A stretch of 64,000 bases of DNA from Psychrobacillus insolitus (GCF_003254155.1 NZ_QKZI01000001.1:62001-126000), one strand, 5' to 3'. Counted from the first letter of the stretch, positions 7,655-20,213 are shown. The notes: generated from the sequence alone by a model not told the origin. A program made the numbers and translations.

Positions 7655-10600
7655 ATGGAAACAGTATATCCACAAATTGTGACATCAGCGGATATGCTGA
7701 AAAGCACAATTCAATTGGAACAGCTCATTCATAAGTTGAAAATGAATAACGCAAAGGCAGCCGCCATTACAAATAGTAAATTGTATGGGGTGTTGCCTTT
7801 TTGGCATGATTTACAAAAACATGGGATTCATCCTGTGATAGGACTTTCTCTTCGTGTAAAATTACATGATGAGGTAGTTTGTCTTATTATTTATGCAGAA
7901 AATAATAAAGGGTACGAAAATATGTTGAAAATTTCGAGTAGTTTAGAAACAAGAGAGCTTACTGAACTACCTCAAAGCTGGCTAGAAGCATATAAAGATG
8001 GGCTTATAGTTGTCTATAAAGGGGATTCGAAATTTTCAGAAGAAACTTTACAACAATTGATAAAAATATTTCAGTCGAAAAATTTATTTATCGGAATGGA
8101 GCGGCCAAATGGCGTGAAATTGGAAGATGAAATAAAAATCATGCAAGTTTCAGAAGATTTTTCTATTCCAATTACAACCTATCATTTAAGCCGCTATATA
8201 GAAAAAGAAGATGCATTTGCATACGAAGTTTTAGATGCAATGGACCAATCAGTCAAAATGTCTGATAGAAACCGACTAAAACCTTCAGAAGTTTCAGCTC
8301 ATGTACTAACTGAAACGGAATGGATGGAACGATTTTTAGATGTACCTGAATGGACTATTAACACGAGTAATATGTTAAAACGATGCCAGCTTACATTTCC
8401 ACAACAAACACATCATATGCCCAAATATCCATTGGCTGATGGATTATTAGCAAAAGATTATTTAAAACAACTTTGTGAAGAAGGATTAAAGGAACGTGTA
8501 CAACATATAACAACAGAATATACAGAACGATTACTCTATGAGTTAACGGTTATTAGTCAAATGAGATATGATGATTACTTTTTAATTGTTCAAGATTTTA
8601 TGAAGTTTGCTAGGCAAAAAAATATTTTAACAGGACCAGGTCGAGGTTCATCAGCGAGTTCTCTTGTTGCATATTCTCTTCGTATTACAGATGTAGATCC
8701 ACTAGCGTATGGATTATTATTTGAACGATTTTTAAATCCAGATCGAATTACTTTACCGGATATTGATATAGATTTTGCAGATTCGAGAAGGATGGAAGTA
8801 ATTCAATATGTTGCTGAAAAGTACGGAAAGAATTATGTGTCACAGATCATTACATTTGGTACTTTATCAACAAAGGCAGTAGCTCGAGAAGTTGCCAGAG
8901 TATTTGGTTTTGAATCCTCTACATTGGAGGCTATTTCATCTTTTATTCCATCGAAACCTGGAATTAAACTTAGGGAGGCTTATGAACAGTCTCAGAAGTT
9001 ACGTGAGTTTGTTCAAACAGAAGAAATTCGGAAAAAATGGTTTGAAGTAGCGCTTGCTTTAGAGGGATTACCTAGAAATGCTTCTACCCATGCTGCGGGT
9101 ATAGTATTATCGCCAATGCCACTTGTAGATATAGTGCCAATACAAATGGGCCATGAAGAAATATATTTAACACAGTGGCCAATGAAAGAAGTAGAACAAA
9201 TTGGTTTACTGAAAATGGATTTCTTAGGGTTAAGAAATCTAACTATAATTGAACGTATATTGAAGCTTATAAATTATTCCCAGTCGACAAAATTATCCTT
9301 AACTTCTATTCCACTAGATGACAGTCGTACTTTTCAGTTGCTTCAAAATGGAGACACGACAGGTGTTTTTCAATTAGAATCAGCGGGGATGAGAAACGCG
9401 TTAAAACAGATTAGACCGTCTAAATTCGATGACATTGTTGCGGTAAATGCGTTATATCGTCCAGGTCCAATGGATAGTATTCCACTATATGCAAAGCGTA
9501 AATTAGGACAAGAAAAAATTACGTATGAACACCCTGTATTAGAACCGATTTTGAAAGAAACTTACGGGATTATCGTGTATCAAGAACAGATTATGCAAAT
9601 TGCATCGCAAATGGCAGGTTTTACATTTGGAGAAGCAGACTTACTTCGAAGAGCAGTAAGCAAAAAGAATAGAGAAATATTGCAACAAGAAAGAGTTCAC
9701 TTCGTTCAAAAAGCACTTCAACAAGGTCATACATCCGAAGCTGCTACAGCTGTCTACGATTTGATTGTACGATTTGCAGACTATGGGTTTCCGAAAAGCC
9801 ATGCAGTTGCCTATAGTATCATTTCCTATCAAATGGCTTACTTGAAAGCACATTTCCCATTGGAGTTTTACTGCGCATTATTAACTACTTCAGCTGGAAA
9901 TCAAGAGAAAGTAAATCAGTTGATTATGGAAATGAAATTAAAAGGAATAGAAATTCTAGCTCCTTCCATTTATACTAGTCAAGCCTTTTTTACTGTAGAC
10001 AAACCATCTATTCGTTTTGGTTTGCAAGCTATAAAAGGCGTTTCTCATTCATTTGTTCAAAAACTGATCCAACAAAGAACAAAACGAACTAGTAAATGGG
10101 AAGATATGTTTGATTTTGCTTCTGATTTAACAGCTACATATTTTACTCGCAAAAATATAGAACCACTAGTTAAAGCAGGTGCGCTAGATGAATTTAATGA
10201 GGAAAGGTCTACTTTACTTGCTACATTAGATGCTGCAGTGAAATATGCTGAACTAGTAAGTCCGTCTGAAGAACTAGATTTATTTGCTGGAGATACATTT
10301 CATTTTGGCAAATCAAAATATATTCGAACGGATCCAATGCCTCTTATGATCAAATTACAATTTGAAAAGGAAGTACTTGGCCAATATCTTTCCGAGCATC
10401 CAACTATTTCAGTGAAGAAAAAAATGCAAGAACCGATTCATTCTATTTGGAATGTACTTCAATCGACAAAAGAAGGAAAAGTAGTGATTATCGGATTAAT
10501 ACAAGAAATAAAACGAATTCGCACGAAAAAAGGCGAATTAATGGCCTTTGTTACACTGCAAGATGAAACTGGAAACATGTCAGTGACGCTTTTTCCAGAA

Positions 10601-10714
10601 GAATTAGCGAAATTCAATGAATTATTAAAAGATTTAGGTATCATTAAAGTGGAGGGGAAAGCAGAAAGAAGAAATGGGCGTTCCCAAATAATTGCTAAAT
10701 ACGTTTCAAACTAA
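7655..10714 (+). CDS. dnaE: DNA polymerase III alpha subunit DnaE
   Basis: DnaE is the error-prone replicative polymerase that extends RNA primers on the lagging strand before PolC takes over. The catalytic palm is clear: GPGRGSSASSLVAYSL and PDIDIDF (about residue 370), then KMDFLGLRNL and FQLESAGM. A C-terminal OB fold (VTLQDETGNMSVTLF) is present. At 1019 residues it is about 100 shorter than B. subtilis DnaE. The N-terminal PHP domain lacks the HxHxxYS histidine motif entirely, so no metal-dependent proofreading is expected. It follows nrnA closely and ends in a terminator. Confidence 0.96.
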   Translation: METVYPQIVTSADMLKSTIQLEQLIHKLKMNNAKAAAITNSKLYGVLPFWHDLQKHGIHPVIGLSLRVKLHDEVVCLIIYAENNKGYENMLKISSSLETRELTELPQSWLEAYKDGLIVVYKGDSKFSEETLQQLIKIFQSKNLFIGMERPNGVKLEDEIKIMQVSEDFSIPITTYHLSRYIEKEDAFAYEVLDAMDQSVKMSDRNRLKPSEVSAHVLTETEWMERFLDVPEWTINTSNMLKRCQLTFPQQTHHMPKYPLADGLLAKDYLKQLCEEGLKERVQHITTEYTERLLYELTVISQMRYDDYFLIVQDFMKFARQKNILTGPGRGSSASSLVAYSLRITDVDPLAYGLLFERFLNPDRITLPDIDIDFADSRRMEVIQYVAEKYGKNYVSQIITFGTLSTKAVAREVARVFGFESSTLEAISSFIPSKPGIKLREAYEQSQKLREFVQTEEIRKKWFEVALALEGLPRNASTHAAGIVLSPMPLVDIVPIQMGHEEIYLTQWPMKEVEQIGLLKMDFLGLRNLTIIERILKLINYSQSTKLSLTSIPLDDSRTFQLLQNGDTTGVFQLESAGMRNALKQIRPSKFDDIVAVNALYRPGPMDSIPLYAKRKLGQEKITYEHPVLEPILKETYGIIVYQEQIMQIASQMAGFTFGEADLLRRAVSKKNREILQQERVHFVQKALQQGHTSEAATAVYDLIVRFADYGFPKSHAVAYSIISYQMAYLKAHFPLEFYCALLTTSAGNQEKVNQLIMEMKLKGIEILAPSIYTSQAFFTVDKPSIRFGLQAIKGVSHSFVQKLIQQRTKRTSKWEDMFDFASDLTATYFTRKNIEPLVKAGALDEFNEERSTLLATLDAAVKYAELVSPSEELDLFAGDTFHFGKSKYIRTDPMPLMIKLQFEKEVLGQYLSEHPTISVKKKMQEPIHSIWNVLQSTKEGKVVIIGLIQEIKRIRTKKGELMAFVTLQDETGNMSVTLFPEELAKFNELLKDLGIIKVEGKAERRNGRSQIIAKYVSN

Positions 10715-10746
10715 ACTGCACATTTATTTGTGCAGTTTTGTCTTTA
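10713..10746 (+). terminator. Terminator of dnaE
   Basis: AAACTGCACA and TGTGCAGTTT form a perfect 10-bp stem around a 6-base AT loop, starting inside the dnaE stop codon. The following tract TTGTCTTT is an imperfect U-run. Confidence 0.75.
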
Positions 10747-10771
10747 CGTTTGTTTCTTTTTTTTGTATGCT
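10743..10771 (+). promoter_or_regulatory. Probable SigA promoter for the GntR-accD-accA operon
   Basis: TTTACG (10743-10748) and TATGCT (10766-10771) are separated by 17 bases. The start point would fall near 10778, immediately before the palindromic operator, so a bound repressor would block initiation or clearance. Confidence 0.55.
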
Positions 10772-10781
10772 AATAAAGTCG

Positions 10782-10796
10782 AGTGGTCAGACCACT
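10782..10796. promoter_or_regulatory. FadR/GntR-type palindromic operator
   Basis: AGTGGTCAGACCACT is a perfect palindrome about one base, containing TGGTCAGACCA, the form known for the FadR subfamily of GntR repressors. It sits just after the likely -10 and 30 bases before the start of a FadR-type regulator gene, which points to autoregulation and control of accDA. Confidence 0.75.
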
Positions 10797-10825
10797 TTGT
10801 AATTTTTGGAAAAAGTGAGGATTTT

Positions 10826-11470
10826 ATGAATCCAGAAAAAAATTCACCCAAAATGTTTTTAGAGACAGTAAAGAAGTTAAGAGAGATTATCCAAGAAACG
10901 AAAGTACCGATTGGTGGGAAATTACCTTCTGAACGTGTACTTGCTGAGCAGCTTCAAGTAGGAAGATCTACTATCAGAGAAGCACTGAGGAGTTTAGAAT
11001 TACTTGGTTTAATTGAAACAAGAAGAGGAGAAGGAACTTTTCTATCCGACTACCGTAAACATCAACTAGTAGAAGTTTTATCTACTTTTATATTGCAAGA
11101 TATTAAAACATATGAAGATGTTAATGAAACGAGACAAACATTAGAAAAAGATGCGATTCGTGTCATTTGTCAAAAGGATAAATTTAAACAACACAGAATT
11201 TGGGATGGCTTTTTACTTAAGTTACGAGAAGAGCAGGTAATACGAGAAGAGATTATCCGAGAAATTATTGTTTTGGTCGGAAATCGACTTACATTGAAAA
11301 TTTGGTTTTTGTTAAAGCAATTTGCCGGTGATCCGTATGTGAAGGAAATGAGTATGGATGAAACAACTATTTGGATAGAGATACTTGAGAATGTAAAAAA
11401 CGGGGATGAATATAAAGCAATATCTCTTTACAACCAATGGCTTTTGTTAATGAATAGGAGTGAAGTGTAA
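10826..11470 (+). CDS. FadR-subfamily GntR transcriptional regulator
   Basis: The N-terminal winged helix-turn-helix is clear: GGKLPSERVLAEQLQVGRS and TIREALRSLELLGLIETRRGEGTF (residues about 30-75). The C-terminal 120 residues are helical like an FCD ligand domain but lack its usual histidine metal ligands, so the ligand may bind without metal. I chose ATG 10826 (214 residues) with GTGAGG five bases upstream. The reading extended to 10730 would run through the promoter and operator. Its stop codon abuts the accD start, so it is cotranscribed with acetyl-CoA carboxylase genes. The likely job, by context only, is control of malonyl-CoA supply. Confidence 0.85.
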   Translation: MNPEKNSPKMFLETVKKLREIIQETKVPIGGKLPSERVLAEQLQVGRSTIREALRSLELLGLIETRRGEGTFLSDYRKHQLVEVLSTFILQDIKTYEDVNETRQTLEKDAIRVICQKDKFKQHRIWDGFLLKLREEQVIREEIIREIIVLVGNRLTLKIWFLLKQFAGDPYVKEMSMDETTIWIEILENVKNGDEYKAISLYNQWLLLMNRSEV

Positions 11471-12333
11471 ATGATTCGAGATTTATTTAGAAAAAATCAT
11501 AAAAAGAAATATGCAACGATTTCTATTGAGCAATCGAACAATGAGATGCCGGAGGGGTTAATGGTAAAATGCCCTGAATGTAAAAAAAATGTTTTGACAA
11601 AAGAATTGATGGAAAATTTAAAAGTATGTCCATCTTGTGATCATCACTTGAAGATGACAGCGTGGGAACGAGTAGAAATTTTCTTGGATGAAAGTACTTT
11701 TACATCGATGGATGATCATTTACAAACGGAAAATCCATTAAATTTTCCAGGTTACACAGAAAAAGTTAAATCAGATTCAGAAAAAACTGGGTTGAATGAA
11801 GCAGTATTAACCGGAGTTGGAGAAATCGATGGAAGAAAAGTAGTGGTAGCAATTATGGATTCTCATTTTAGAATGGGTTCTATGGGATCTGTTGTTGGAG
11901 AAAAAATTACAAGAGCTATTGAAAAAGCAACTGAACTAAAGATTCCTTTTATCATCTTTACAGCTAGTGGGGGTGCACGTATGCAAGAAGGAGTATTATC
12001 TCTCATGCAAATGGCCAAAACAAGCGTTGCACTTAGAAGGCATAGTGATCACGGACTTTTATATATCTCTATTTTAACGCATCCTACTACTGGTGGAGTT
12101 TCTGCAAGCTTTGCATCCATTGGAGATATTAATATTGCGGAGCCTAAAGCCTTGATTGGATTCGCTGGACGAAGAGTAATTGAACAAACAGTTCGTGAAA
12201 AACTACCAGAAAATTTTCAAACTGCGGAGTTTTTAATGGATCATGGTCAATTGGATGCAGTAATTCACAGAAAAGAAATGAAAGAAAAAGTTTCCTCTCT
12301 AGTGAAAATGCACACAAGTAAGGAGATTACAAC

Positions 12334-12340
<7 letters not shown>
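11471..12340 (+). CDS. accD: Acetyl-CoA carboxylase carboxyltransferase, beta subunit
   Basis: AccD pairs with AccA to move CO2 from biotin carrier protein to acetyl-CoA, making malonyl-CoA for fatty acid synthesis. The 289-residue protein begins with a zinc ribbon (C34-x2-C37 and C53-x2-C56), then the crotonase-fold carboxyltransferase with SGGARMQEG and the [12 protein letters not shown] loop. The ATG directly follows the regulator's stop codon, with GGAGTG inside the upstream gene. Its last seven bases overlap accA, giving translational coupling that helps keep the subunits equal. Confidence 0.97.
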
Positions 12341-14327
<1,987 letters not shown>

Positions 14328-14366
14328 AAAAGCACGATATTATTTTATTTTAGAGAGGACTTGACC

Positions 14367-16127
14367 ATGAGAAAAACTAAAATAGTTTGTACAATTGGAC
14401 CCGCAAGTGAATCCGTAGAAATGTTAGACAATCTAATTGAAGCAGGAATGAATGTAGCACGCTTGAACTTTTCACACGGCAACCATGAAGAGCATGCTGT
14501 ACGAATTAAAAGAATTAGAGAAGCTTCTGAGAAGGCAGGCAAGATTGTAGGGATTTTATTAGATACAAAAGGGCCTGAAATTCGTACGCATAAAATGGAA
14601 AATGATGCGATTGAATTAATTTCTGGTGAGGCAATTGATATTTCGATGTCAGAAGTTCTTGGTAATAGTGAACGTTTCTCTATTTCATATGAAAAATTAA
14701 TCGAAGATGTTCAAGTGGGGTCAATCATCTTGTTAGATGATGGCTTAATCGAGTTAAAAGTAACAAATATCGATGCAAATAAAGGGATTATTTCTACATA
14801 TATTGAAAATGCGGGAACTTTAAAGAATAATAAAGGTGTAAATGTTCCAGGAGTATCTGTTCAATTACCTGGAATTACGGAAAAAGATGCAGCAGATATT
14901 CTTTTCGGTATTGAACAAGAAGTAGATTTCATCGCAGCATCTTTTGTACGTCGTGCGAAAGATGTAATGGAAATAAGAGGATTATTAGAATCGAATAATG
15001 GTGCTCATATTCAAATTATCCCGAAAATAGAAAACCAAGAAGGCGTAGATAATATTGATGAGATTATTCAAGTTTCTGATGGCTTAATGGTAGCTAGGGG
15101 AGATCTTGGCGTTGAAATACCTGCTGAAGAAGTTCCTCTCGTGCAAAAAAGTCTAATTCATAAATGTAATATAGCTGGAAAACCAGTAATAACTGCTACA
15201 CAAATGTTAGATTCCATGCAGAGAAATCCAAGACCTACACGTGCAGAAGCAAGTGATGTAGCAAACGCTATTTTAGATGGTACAGATGCAATTATGCTTT
15301 CAGGAGAAACTGCAGCTGGTATGTATCCACTAGAAGCAGTACAAACAATGGATAGAATTGCTAAAACAACTGAAAATGCTGTAGATTATCGTTCCATCGT
15401 GACAAAGTTAAGTAAAGCAAGAGAAGTGAATCTAACAGATGCTATGGGACAAGCAGTTGCTCACACAGCAATTAACTTAAAAGTAAAAGCTGTAATTGCA
15501 CCTACTGAAAGTGGCTATACTGCCAAAATGATTTCTAAATTTAGACCTGGGGTACCGATTATTGCTGTCACATCCTCTATTATCCCTTCAAGAAAATTAA
15601 CACTTGTATGGGGTGTCTATCCAATCGTTGGTAAAAAAGCTTACTCTACAGATGAAATTTTAGAAGTGGCGGTAGAAGAAAGTATTCTACATCAATATGT
15701 TACACATGGGGACTTAGTTATTATTACGGCGGGGCTACCGGTAGGTCAAGCAGGTACAACTAACTTGATGAAAGTTCATGTAATTGGAGATATGGTAGCA
15801 AAAGGTCAAGGTATAGGTAAATCAACTGCCTATGGACAAGCAATTATTGTCCATAATGCAGAGGAACTAAAAGGACAAGATACAACAGATAGAATCATTG
15901 TTACAATAGGTTCAGATCGTGATATGGTTCCTGCGATAGAAAATTGTAAGGGACTTATAACGGAAGAAGGCGGCTTAACAAGTCATGCTGCAGTTGTAGG
16001 ATTAAGCCTAGGTATTCCAGTAATTGTTGGAGTCCATAATGCTACAAATCTTATTAAAGATGGCCAAGAATTAACGATAGATGCTGAAAGTGGCGTCATC
16101 TATCATGGACATGCTAGTATTATTTAA
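14367..16127 (+). CDS. pyk: Pyruvate kinase with C-terminal PEP-utilising domain
   Basis: Pyruvate kinase makes pyruvate and ATP from phosphoenolpyruvate. The barrel core shows [21 protein letters not shown], the catalytic lysine segment [10 protein letters not shown], and ARGDLGVE. As in other Bacillales, an extra domain after about residue 475 resembles the swivelling phosphohistidine domain of PEP synthase, with [12 protein letters not shown] around its histidine. I chose ATG 14367 (586 residues) because AGAGAGGA lies six bases upstream; the TTG two codons earlier is less well placed. It is cotranscribed with pfkA. Confidence 0.97.
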   Translation: MRKTKIVCTIGPASESVEMLDNLIEAGMNVARLNFSHGNHEEHAVRIKRIREASEKAGKIVGILLDTKGPEIRTHKMENDAIELISGEAIDISMSEVLGNSERFSISYEKLIEDVQVGSIILLDDGLIELKVTNIDANKGIISTYIENAGTLKNNKGVNVPGVSVQLPGITEKDAADILFGIEQEVDFIAASFVRRAKDVMEIRGLLESNNGAHIQIIPKIENQEGVDNIDEIIQVSDGLMVARGDLGVEIPAEEVPLVQKSLIHKCNIAGKPVITATQMLDSMQRNPRPTRAEASDVANAILDGTDAIMLSGETAAGMYPLEAVQTMDRIAKTTENAVDYRSIVTKLSKAREVNLTDAMGQAVAHTAINLKVKAVIAPTESGYTAKMISKFRPGVPIIAVTSSIIPSRKLTLVWGVYPIVGKKAYSTDEILEVAVEESILHQYVTHGDLVIITAGLPVGQAGTTNLMKVHVIGDMVAKGQGIGKSTAYGQAIIVHNAEELKGQDTTDRIIVTIGSDRDMVPAIENCKGLITEEGGLTSHAAVVGLSLGIPVIVGVHNATNLIKDGQELTIDAESGVIYHGHASII

Positions 16128-16129
16128 AA

Positions 16130-16159
16130 AATTGCCTCACCTGTAAAGGTGAGGCAATT
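16130..16159 (+). terminator. Strong hairpin after pyk without a U-tract
   Basis: AATTGCCTCACC and GGTGAGGCAATT form a perfect 12-bp stem with a 6-base loop, three bases after the pyk stop. ACTTTAT follows instead of a run of Ts. It may be a weak terminator or a 3' stabilising hairpin that lets some transcripts reach fxsA. Confidence 0.6.
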
Positions 16160-16179
16160 ACTTTATGGAAGGTGATTGG

Positions 16180-16572
16180 ATGAAATGGTTCATTAGTTTA
16201 TTTATTATTATTCCAGCAGTAGAATTATACATTCTTCTATTATCCGGAAAGACGATTGGAGTAGGGTATACATTTCTATTAATAATCGCTACAGGAGTGA
16301 TTGGAGCATACGTAGCAAAAAAGCAAGGAATCAAAGCTTTCCGAGAAGTTTCCGATAATGTAAAGAATTATCAAGCACCTGCAGAACAAGCAATTAATGG
16401 ACTCTGTATTTTTGCCGGATCTATTTTCGTCATATTACCTGGCTTTATATCAGATATTTTAGGTTTTCTTCTGTTAATTGGACCTACTAGAAATATATTA
16501 TTTAAGCCATTTATATATAAATGGATTCGAAAGAAAATGAAAAGTGGTCAAGTGATTGTTATGAAGCCTTAG
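16180..16572 (+). CDS. fxsA: FxsA family membrane protein
   Basis: This is a 130-residue membrane protein of the FxsA family, with hydrophobic segments at about residues 2-20, 25-45 and 75-100. The family name comes from a protein that relieves exclusion of phage T7 by F plasmids in E. coli; the normal cellular role is unclear. I chose ATG 16180 because AAGGTGATT lies four to five bases before it, whereas the ATG at 16165 precedes that site. The last 14 bases overlap the 3' end of convergent ytvI. Confidence 0.88.
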   Translation: MKWFISLFIIIPAVELYILLLSGKTIGVGYTFLLIIATGVIGAYVAKKQGIKAFREVSDNVKNYQAPAEQAINGLCIFAGSIFVILPGFISDILGFLLLIGPTRNILFKPFIYKWIRKKMKSGQVIVMKP

Positions 16573-17527
16573 TAAAGTCAGTCCACTTATTTGCGAACAA
16601 ATAAATAAAGGGACTAAATAATATTCCTATAACCCCAAATATTAAAACGGCTGCCGCGCTTAGAAAAAAGACGTGGACAGCCTTTATTTGCATAGAGGAT
16701 GACCAAAGCATGGATTCCACTAGATGTCTTGTTAATTGAACAAAGATATACAGAAGTAACACGATAACTCCGAAAGTATGTTGATCGAGTAGGAAAAAAT
16801 ATATACTAAATGGTATTAAAATTATTCCAGTACCGAGAAATGGGATGCTATCAACTAATGAAATGAGAAAAGCGTATTTTATTGGTTGATGAAATCCTAG
16901 TGTAAGAAATCCAATAGATAACAAAAAAAATGTTAATAAAAATAATTTTATCTCAACGGATATAAACTTATTAATCACATCTGTCGATTTTAATAATCCT
17001 TTTTGACAAATAATCCGAGCTTTTTTTGGGAAATACACTAAAAACCACTGTCGATCTTTCATAGATTCCTGCAAAGAAAAAAATAATCCCATACTAAATA
17101 GTAAAAGCTCAAAAAAGTAAGAAGGTAAATGAGTTAAATTCATTAAAGCATTGTTCATAAAAGTATTCATTAGAGATTGGAGCTTTCCTTCGAACAAGAG
17201 AAAAATGGGATGATTTTGCATTTCAGCAACTGGAAGTAAGATAACATGATCGTGTATTAATGGAATAATATTAATGAGTGTTTGTACAATAAATATTCCA
17301 AATAAAAAAACTGCAGATACAATGATTAATTCTGTCAAAAATACACTAAGAAAAAGTGGGATTTTACATCTTTTATTTAAGAATTTAGTAATTGGAAATA
17401 AAAAGTACCCTGCTAGAATGGACAGTGAAAGAGGGTAAACAACAAATGAAATAAGGATAATAATTACAATTGGTATCAGTTTTGAGAACAAATCTTTCTT
17501 ATTTAATTGCATTATAATCATTTTCAT
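16559..17527 (-). CDS. ytvI: AI-2E family transporter (YtvI-like permease)
   Basis: This 322-residue polytopic membrane protein has about seven hydrophobic segments and the AI-2E family pattern: paired N-terminal helices, a soluble-looking middle part, then VDSIPFLGTGIILIPFS and a C-terminal helix cluster. Family members include sodium/proton antiporters and putative autoinducer exporters, so the substrate is undetermined. The start is uncertain: ATG codons at 17527 and 17521 both have only weak upstream purine sites. It sits between fxsA and citZ, as ytvI does in Bacillus, and is convergent with fxsA. Confidence 0.82.
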   Translation of the reverse strand: MKMIIMQLNKKDLFSKLIPIVIIILISFVVYPLSLSILAGYFLFPITKFLNKRCKIPLFLSVFLTELIIVSAVFLFGIFIVQTLINIIPLIHDHVILLPVAEMQNHPIFLLFEGKLQSLMNTFMNNALMNLTHLPSYFFELLLFSMGLFFSLQESMKDRQWFLVYFPKKARIICQKGLLKSTDVINKFISVEIKLFLLTFFLLSIGFLTLGFHQPIKYAFLISLVDSIPFLGTGIILIPFSIYFFLLDQHTFGVIVLLLYIFVQLTRHLVESMLWSSSMQIKAVHVFFLSAAAVLIFGVIGILFSPFIYLFANKWTDFTKAS

Positions 17528-17587
17528 CCATTCTTTTCAAAAAATTGGTAAATAAAATGTATTATTTTAAAAATTTAAGCGATATTA

Positions 17588-17616
17588 TTCACAAGTTCGC
17601 CAAAATTGATTATAAT
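17588..17616 (+). promoter_or_regulatory. SigA promoter of citZ
   Basis: TTCACA (17588-17593) and a perfect TATAAT (17611-17616) are 17 bases apart, 100 bases before the citZ start. A partial CcpA-like sequence, GCAAGCGTTTGAA, follows about 7 bases downstream, but its second half does not fit the cre consensus well. Confidence 0.75.
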
Positions 17617-17715
17617 GAAAGAGCAAGCGTTTGAAGTAACTAATAAACAGTTAATCTTTCTTTTTACGAATTTTGTAAATCGAACTATTTGAACTGCAAA
17701 AGGGGAGATTTAAAA

Positions 17716-18831
17716 ATGACAGCAACTCGTGGTTTAGAAGGAGTTGTAGCAACGGAAACGTCTATCAGTTCAATTATTGATGATACTCTTACATACGTTG
17801 GCTATGATATTGACGATTTAGCATCTAATGCAAGTTTTGAAGAAGTGGTGTATTTGCTTTGGCATAAAAAATTACCAAAAGTAGATGAACTTGCGGAATT
17901 AAAACAACAACTTGCAGAAAATATGGCAGTTCCTCAAGAAATATTAAATCATTTCAAAACTTATCCAATAAACAAAGTTCATCCAATGTCTGCTCTAAGA
18001 ACAGCTGTATCTATGTTAGCATTGTATGATGATGCTGCTGAAGATATGTCGGATGAAGCAAACTACTTAAAAGCAATCCAACTACAAGCTAAGATGTCAA
18101 CTTTAGTAACTGCTTTCTCACGCGTACGTAAAGGTTTAGAACCAGTAGCACCTAAAACAGATTTAGGTTATGCTGCAAACTTCTTGTACATGCTTTCAGG
18201 AGAGTTACCAGAAGCGATTGAAATTGAAGCTTTCGATAAAGCATTAGTTTTACATGCTGATCATGAGTTAAATGCTTCTACATTTACTGCTCGTGTATGT
18301 GTAGCAACACTTTCAGATATTTACTCTGGTGTTGTAGCAGCTATCGGTGCACTAAAAGGACCACTTCATGGTGGTGCAAATGAACAAGTTATGAAAATGT
18401 TAACTGAGATTGATACACTTGATAATGTTGATGCGTATATCAATGAAAAATTAGCTAACAAAGATAAAATTATGGGCTTTGGTCACCGTGTATATAGACT
18501 AGGCGATCCACGTGCGAAACATTTACGTGAAATGTCTAAAAAACTTACTTCACTTCGTGAAGAGTCAAAACTTTATGACATGTCTATTAGAATCGAAGAA
18601 ATCGTTACTGGTCAAAAGAATTTACCACCAAATGTAGACTTCTATTCAGCATCTGTTTATCATTCATTGAATATTGATCATGACCTATTTACACCAATCT
18701 TTGCTGTATCACGTGTATCTGGTTGGACAGCTCATATTCTTGAACAATATGCTAATAATCGTCTTATTCGTCCACGTGCAGAGTACATTGGACCAGGAAT
18801 TCAAAAATATATTCCAATCGAACAAAGATAA
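17716..18831 (+). CDS. citZ: Citrate synthase
   Basis: Citrate synthase condenses oxaloacetate and acetyl-CoA at the entry of the TCA cycle. The 371-residue protein is of the shorter Gram-positive type. LHADHELNASTF carries one active-site histidine, GPLHGGANEQVM the second, and GFGHRVYR and PNVDFYSASVY the later binding residues. I chose ATG 17716 with AAGGGGAG eight bases upstream; the reading from 17689 starts before that site. icd follows after 88 bases, forming the citZ-icd unit. Confidence 0.97.
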   Translation: MTATRGLEGVVATETSISSIIDDTLTYVGYDIDDLASNASFEEVVYLLWHKKLPKVDELAELKQQLAENMAVPQEILNHFKTYPINKVHPMSALRTAVSMLALYDDAAEDMSDEANYLKAIQLQAKMSTLVTAFSRVRKGLEPVAPKTDLGYAANFLYMLSGELPEAIEIEAFDKALVLHADHELNASTFTARVCVATLSDIYSGVVAAIGALKGPLHGGANEQVMKMLTEIDTLDNVDAYINEKLANKDKIMGFGHRVYRLGDPRAKHLREMSKKLTSLREESKLYDMSIRIEEIVTGQKNLPPNVDFYSASVYHSLNIDHDLFTPIFAVSRVSGWTAHILEQYANNRLIRPRAEYIGPGIQKYIPIEQR

Positions 18832-18858
18832 GTAAGGTATAATAAGGTGTACGGTTTA

Positions 18859-18887
18859 GGTTTTTAGCACATTTTGTGTTAAAAACC
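18859..18887 (+). other. Intercistronic hairpin between citZ and icd
   Basis: GGTTTTTAGCAC pairs with GTGTTAAAAACC (one G-U wobble) around ATTTT. It is AT-rich with no T-run after it, so it more likely marks mRNA processing or partial read-through than full termination. Confidence 0.5.
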
Positions 18888-18919
18888 ATATTATTATAAT
18901 TGTAGGAGGAAAATAACAA

Positions 18920-20185
18920 ATGACATCAGGTAAAATAACAGTAGAAAACGGTGTACTTAATGTACCAAACACAGCGGTAATTCCTTTCATTATAGGAGAC
19001 GGAATAGGTCCTGATATCTGGGCTGCAGCATCACGTGTTCTTGAAGCAGCTGTTGAAAAAGCATATAACGGCGAAAAGAAACTTGAATGGAAAGAAGTTC
19101 TTGCAGGACAAAAAGCATTCGATCAAACTGGTGAATGGTTACCAAAAGAAACACTAGACGTTATTAAAGAATATTTAATCGCTATTAAAGGACCACTTAC
19201 TACACCAATCGGTGGGGGTATTCGTTCATTGAACGTAGCATTACGTCAAGAACTTGATCTTTATACTTGTCTTCGTCCTGTTCGTTATTTCAACGGAGTT
19301 CCATCTCCAGTGAAACGTCCTGAAGATACTGACATGGTAATTTTCCGTGAAAATACGGAAGATATTTATGCAGGTATTGAATATGCAACTGGAACAGAAG
19401 AAGCAAAAAAATTAATTGATTTCCTTCAAAATGAAATGGGAGTAGACAAAATTCGTTTCCCAGAAACTTCAGGTATTGGTATTAAACCAATTTCAGAAGA
19501 AGGTACAAAACGTTTAGTGCGTGCTGCCCTTAACTACATCATTAAAGAAGGTCGTACTTCATTAACGATAGTACATAAAGGAAACATCATGAAGTACACT
19601 GAAGGCGCGTTCAAAAATTGGGGTTATGAAGTTGCTGAACAAGAATTTGGTGATAAAGTATTCACTTGGAACCAATACGATGTAATTAAAGAAGAGCAAG
19701 GAGCAGAAGCTGCTGATAAAGCACAAGCTGAAGCAATTGCTGCTGGTAAAATCTTAGTGAAAGATTCAATCGCTGACATTTTCTTACAACAAATTTTAAC
19801 TCGTCCAAAAGAATTCGATGTAGTTGCTACAATGAATTTAAATGGTGATTATATTTCGGATGCACTAGCTGCACAAGTTGGTGGTATTGGTATCGCTCCA
19901 GGTGCTAATATTAACTATGTAACTGGACATGCTATTTTCGAAGCAACTCATGGTACAGCACCAAAATATGCTGGACTTGATAAAGTAAATCCATCTTCAG
20001 TAATTCTTTCAGGTGTATTAATGCTTGAACATCTTGGATGGAACGAAGCTGCGAAATTAATCATGGATTCAATGGAGAAATCTATTGCTTCTAAAGTAGT
20101 TACTTATGATTTCGCTCGTCTAATGGACGGCGCAACAGAAGTGAAATGTTCTGAATTCGGTGACGTATTAATTAAAAATCTTTAA
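18920..20185 (+). CDS. icd: Isocitrate dehydrogenase (NADP)
   Basis: Icd oxidises isocitrate to 2-oxoglutarate with NADP. The 421-residue length matches Bacillus Icd. The substrate segment [22 protein letters not shown] carries the serine that anchors isocitrate, and [18 protein letters not shown]-like [14 protein letters not shown] and the GTAPKYAG region near residue 345 are intact. The ATG follows GGAGGAAAAT. It is cotranscribed with citZ. A strong terminator follows, so mdh must be read through or use its own promoter. Confidence 0.96.
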   Translation: MTSGKITVENGVLNVPNTAVIPFIIGDGIGPDIWAAASRVLEAAVEKAYNGEKKLEWKEVLAGQKAFDQTGEWLPKETLDVIKEYLIAIKGPLTTPIGGGIRSLNVALRQELDLYTCLRPVRYFNGVPSPVKRPEDTDMVIFRENTEDIYAGIEYATGTEEAKKLIDFLQNEMGVDKIRFPETSGIGIKPISEEGTKRLVRAALNYIIKEGRTSLTIVHKGNIMKYTEGAFKNWGYEVAEQEFGDKVFTWNQYDVIKEEQGAEAADKAQAEAIAAGKILVKDSIADIFLQQILTRPKEFDVVATMNLNGDYISDALAAQVGGIGIAPGANINYVTGHAIFEATHGTAPKYAGLDKVNPSSVILSGVLMLEHLGWNEAAKLIMDSMEKSIASKVVTYDFARLMDGATEVKCSEFGDVLIKNL

Positions 20186-20213
20186 TCTGAAGTTAATATG
20201 AAATTTGGTTTTT

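Noticed and set aside
17622-17635. CcpA cre site downstream of the citZ promoter
   Set aside because: Only the first half and the central CG fit the consensus; the second half fails at several positions.
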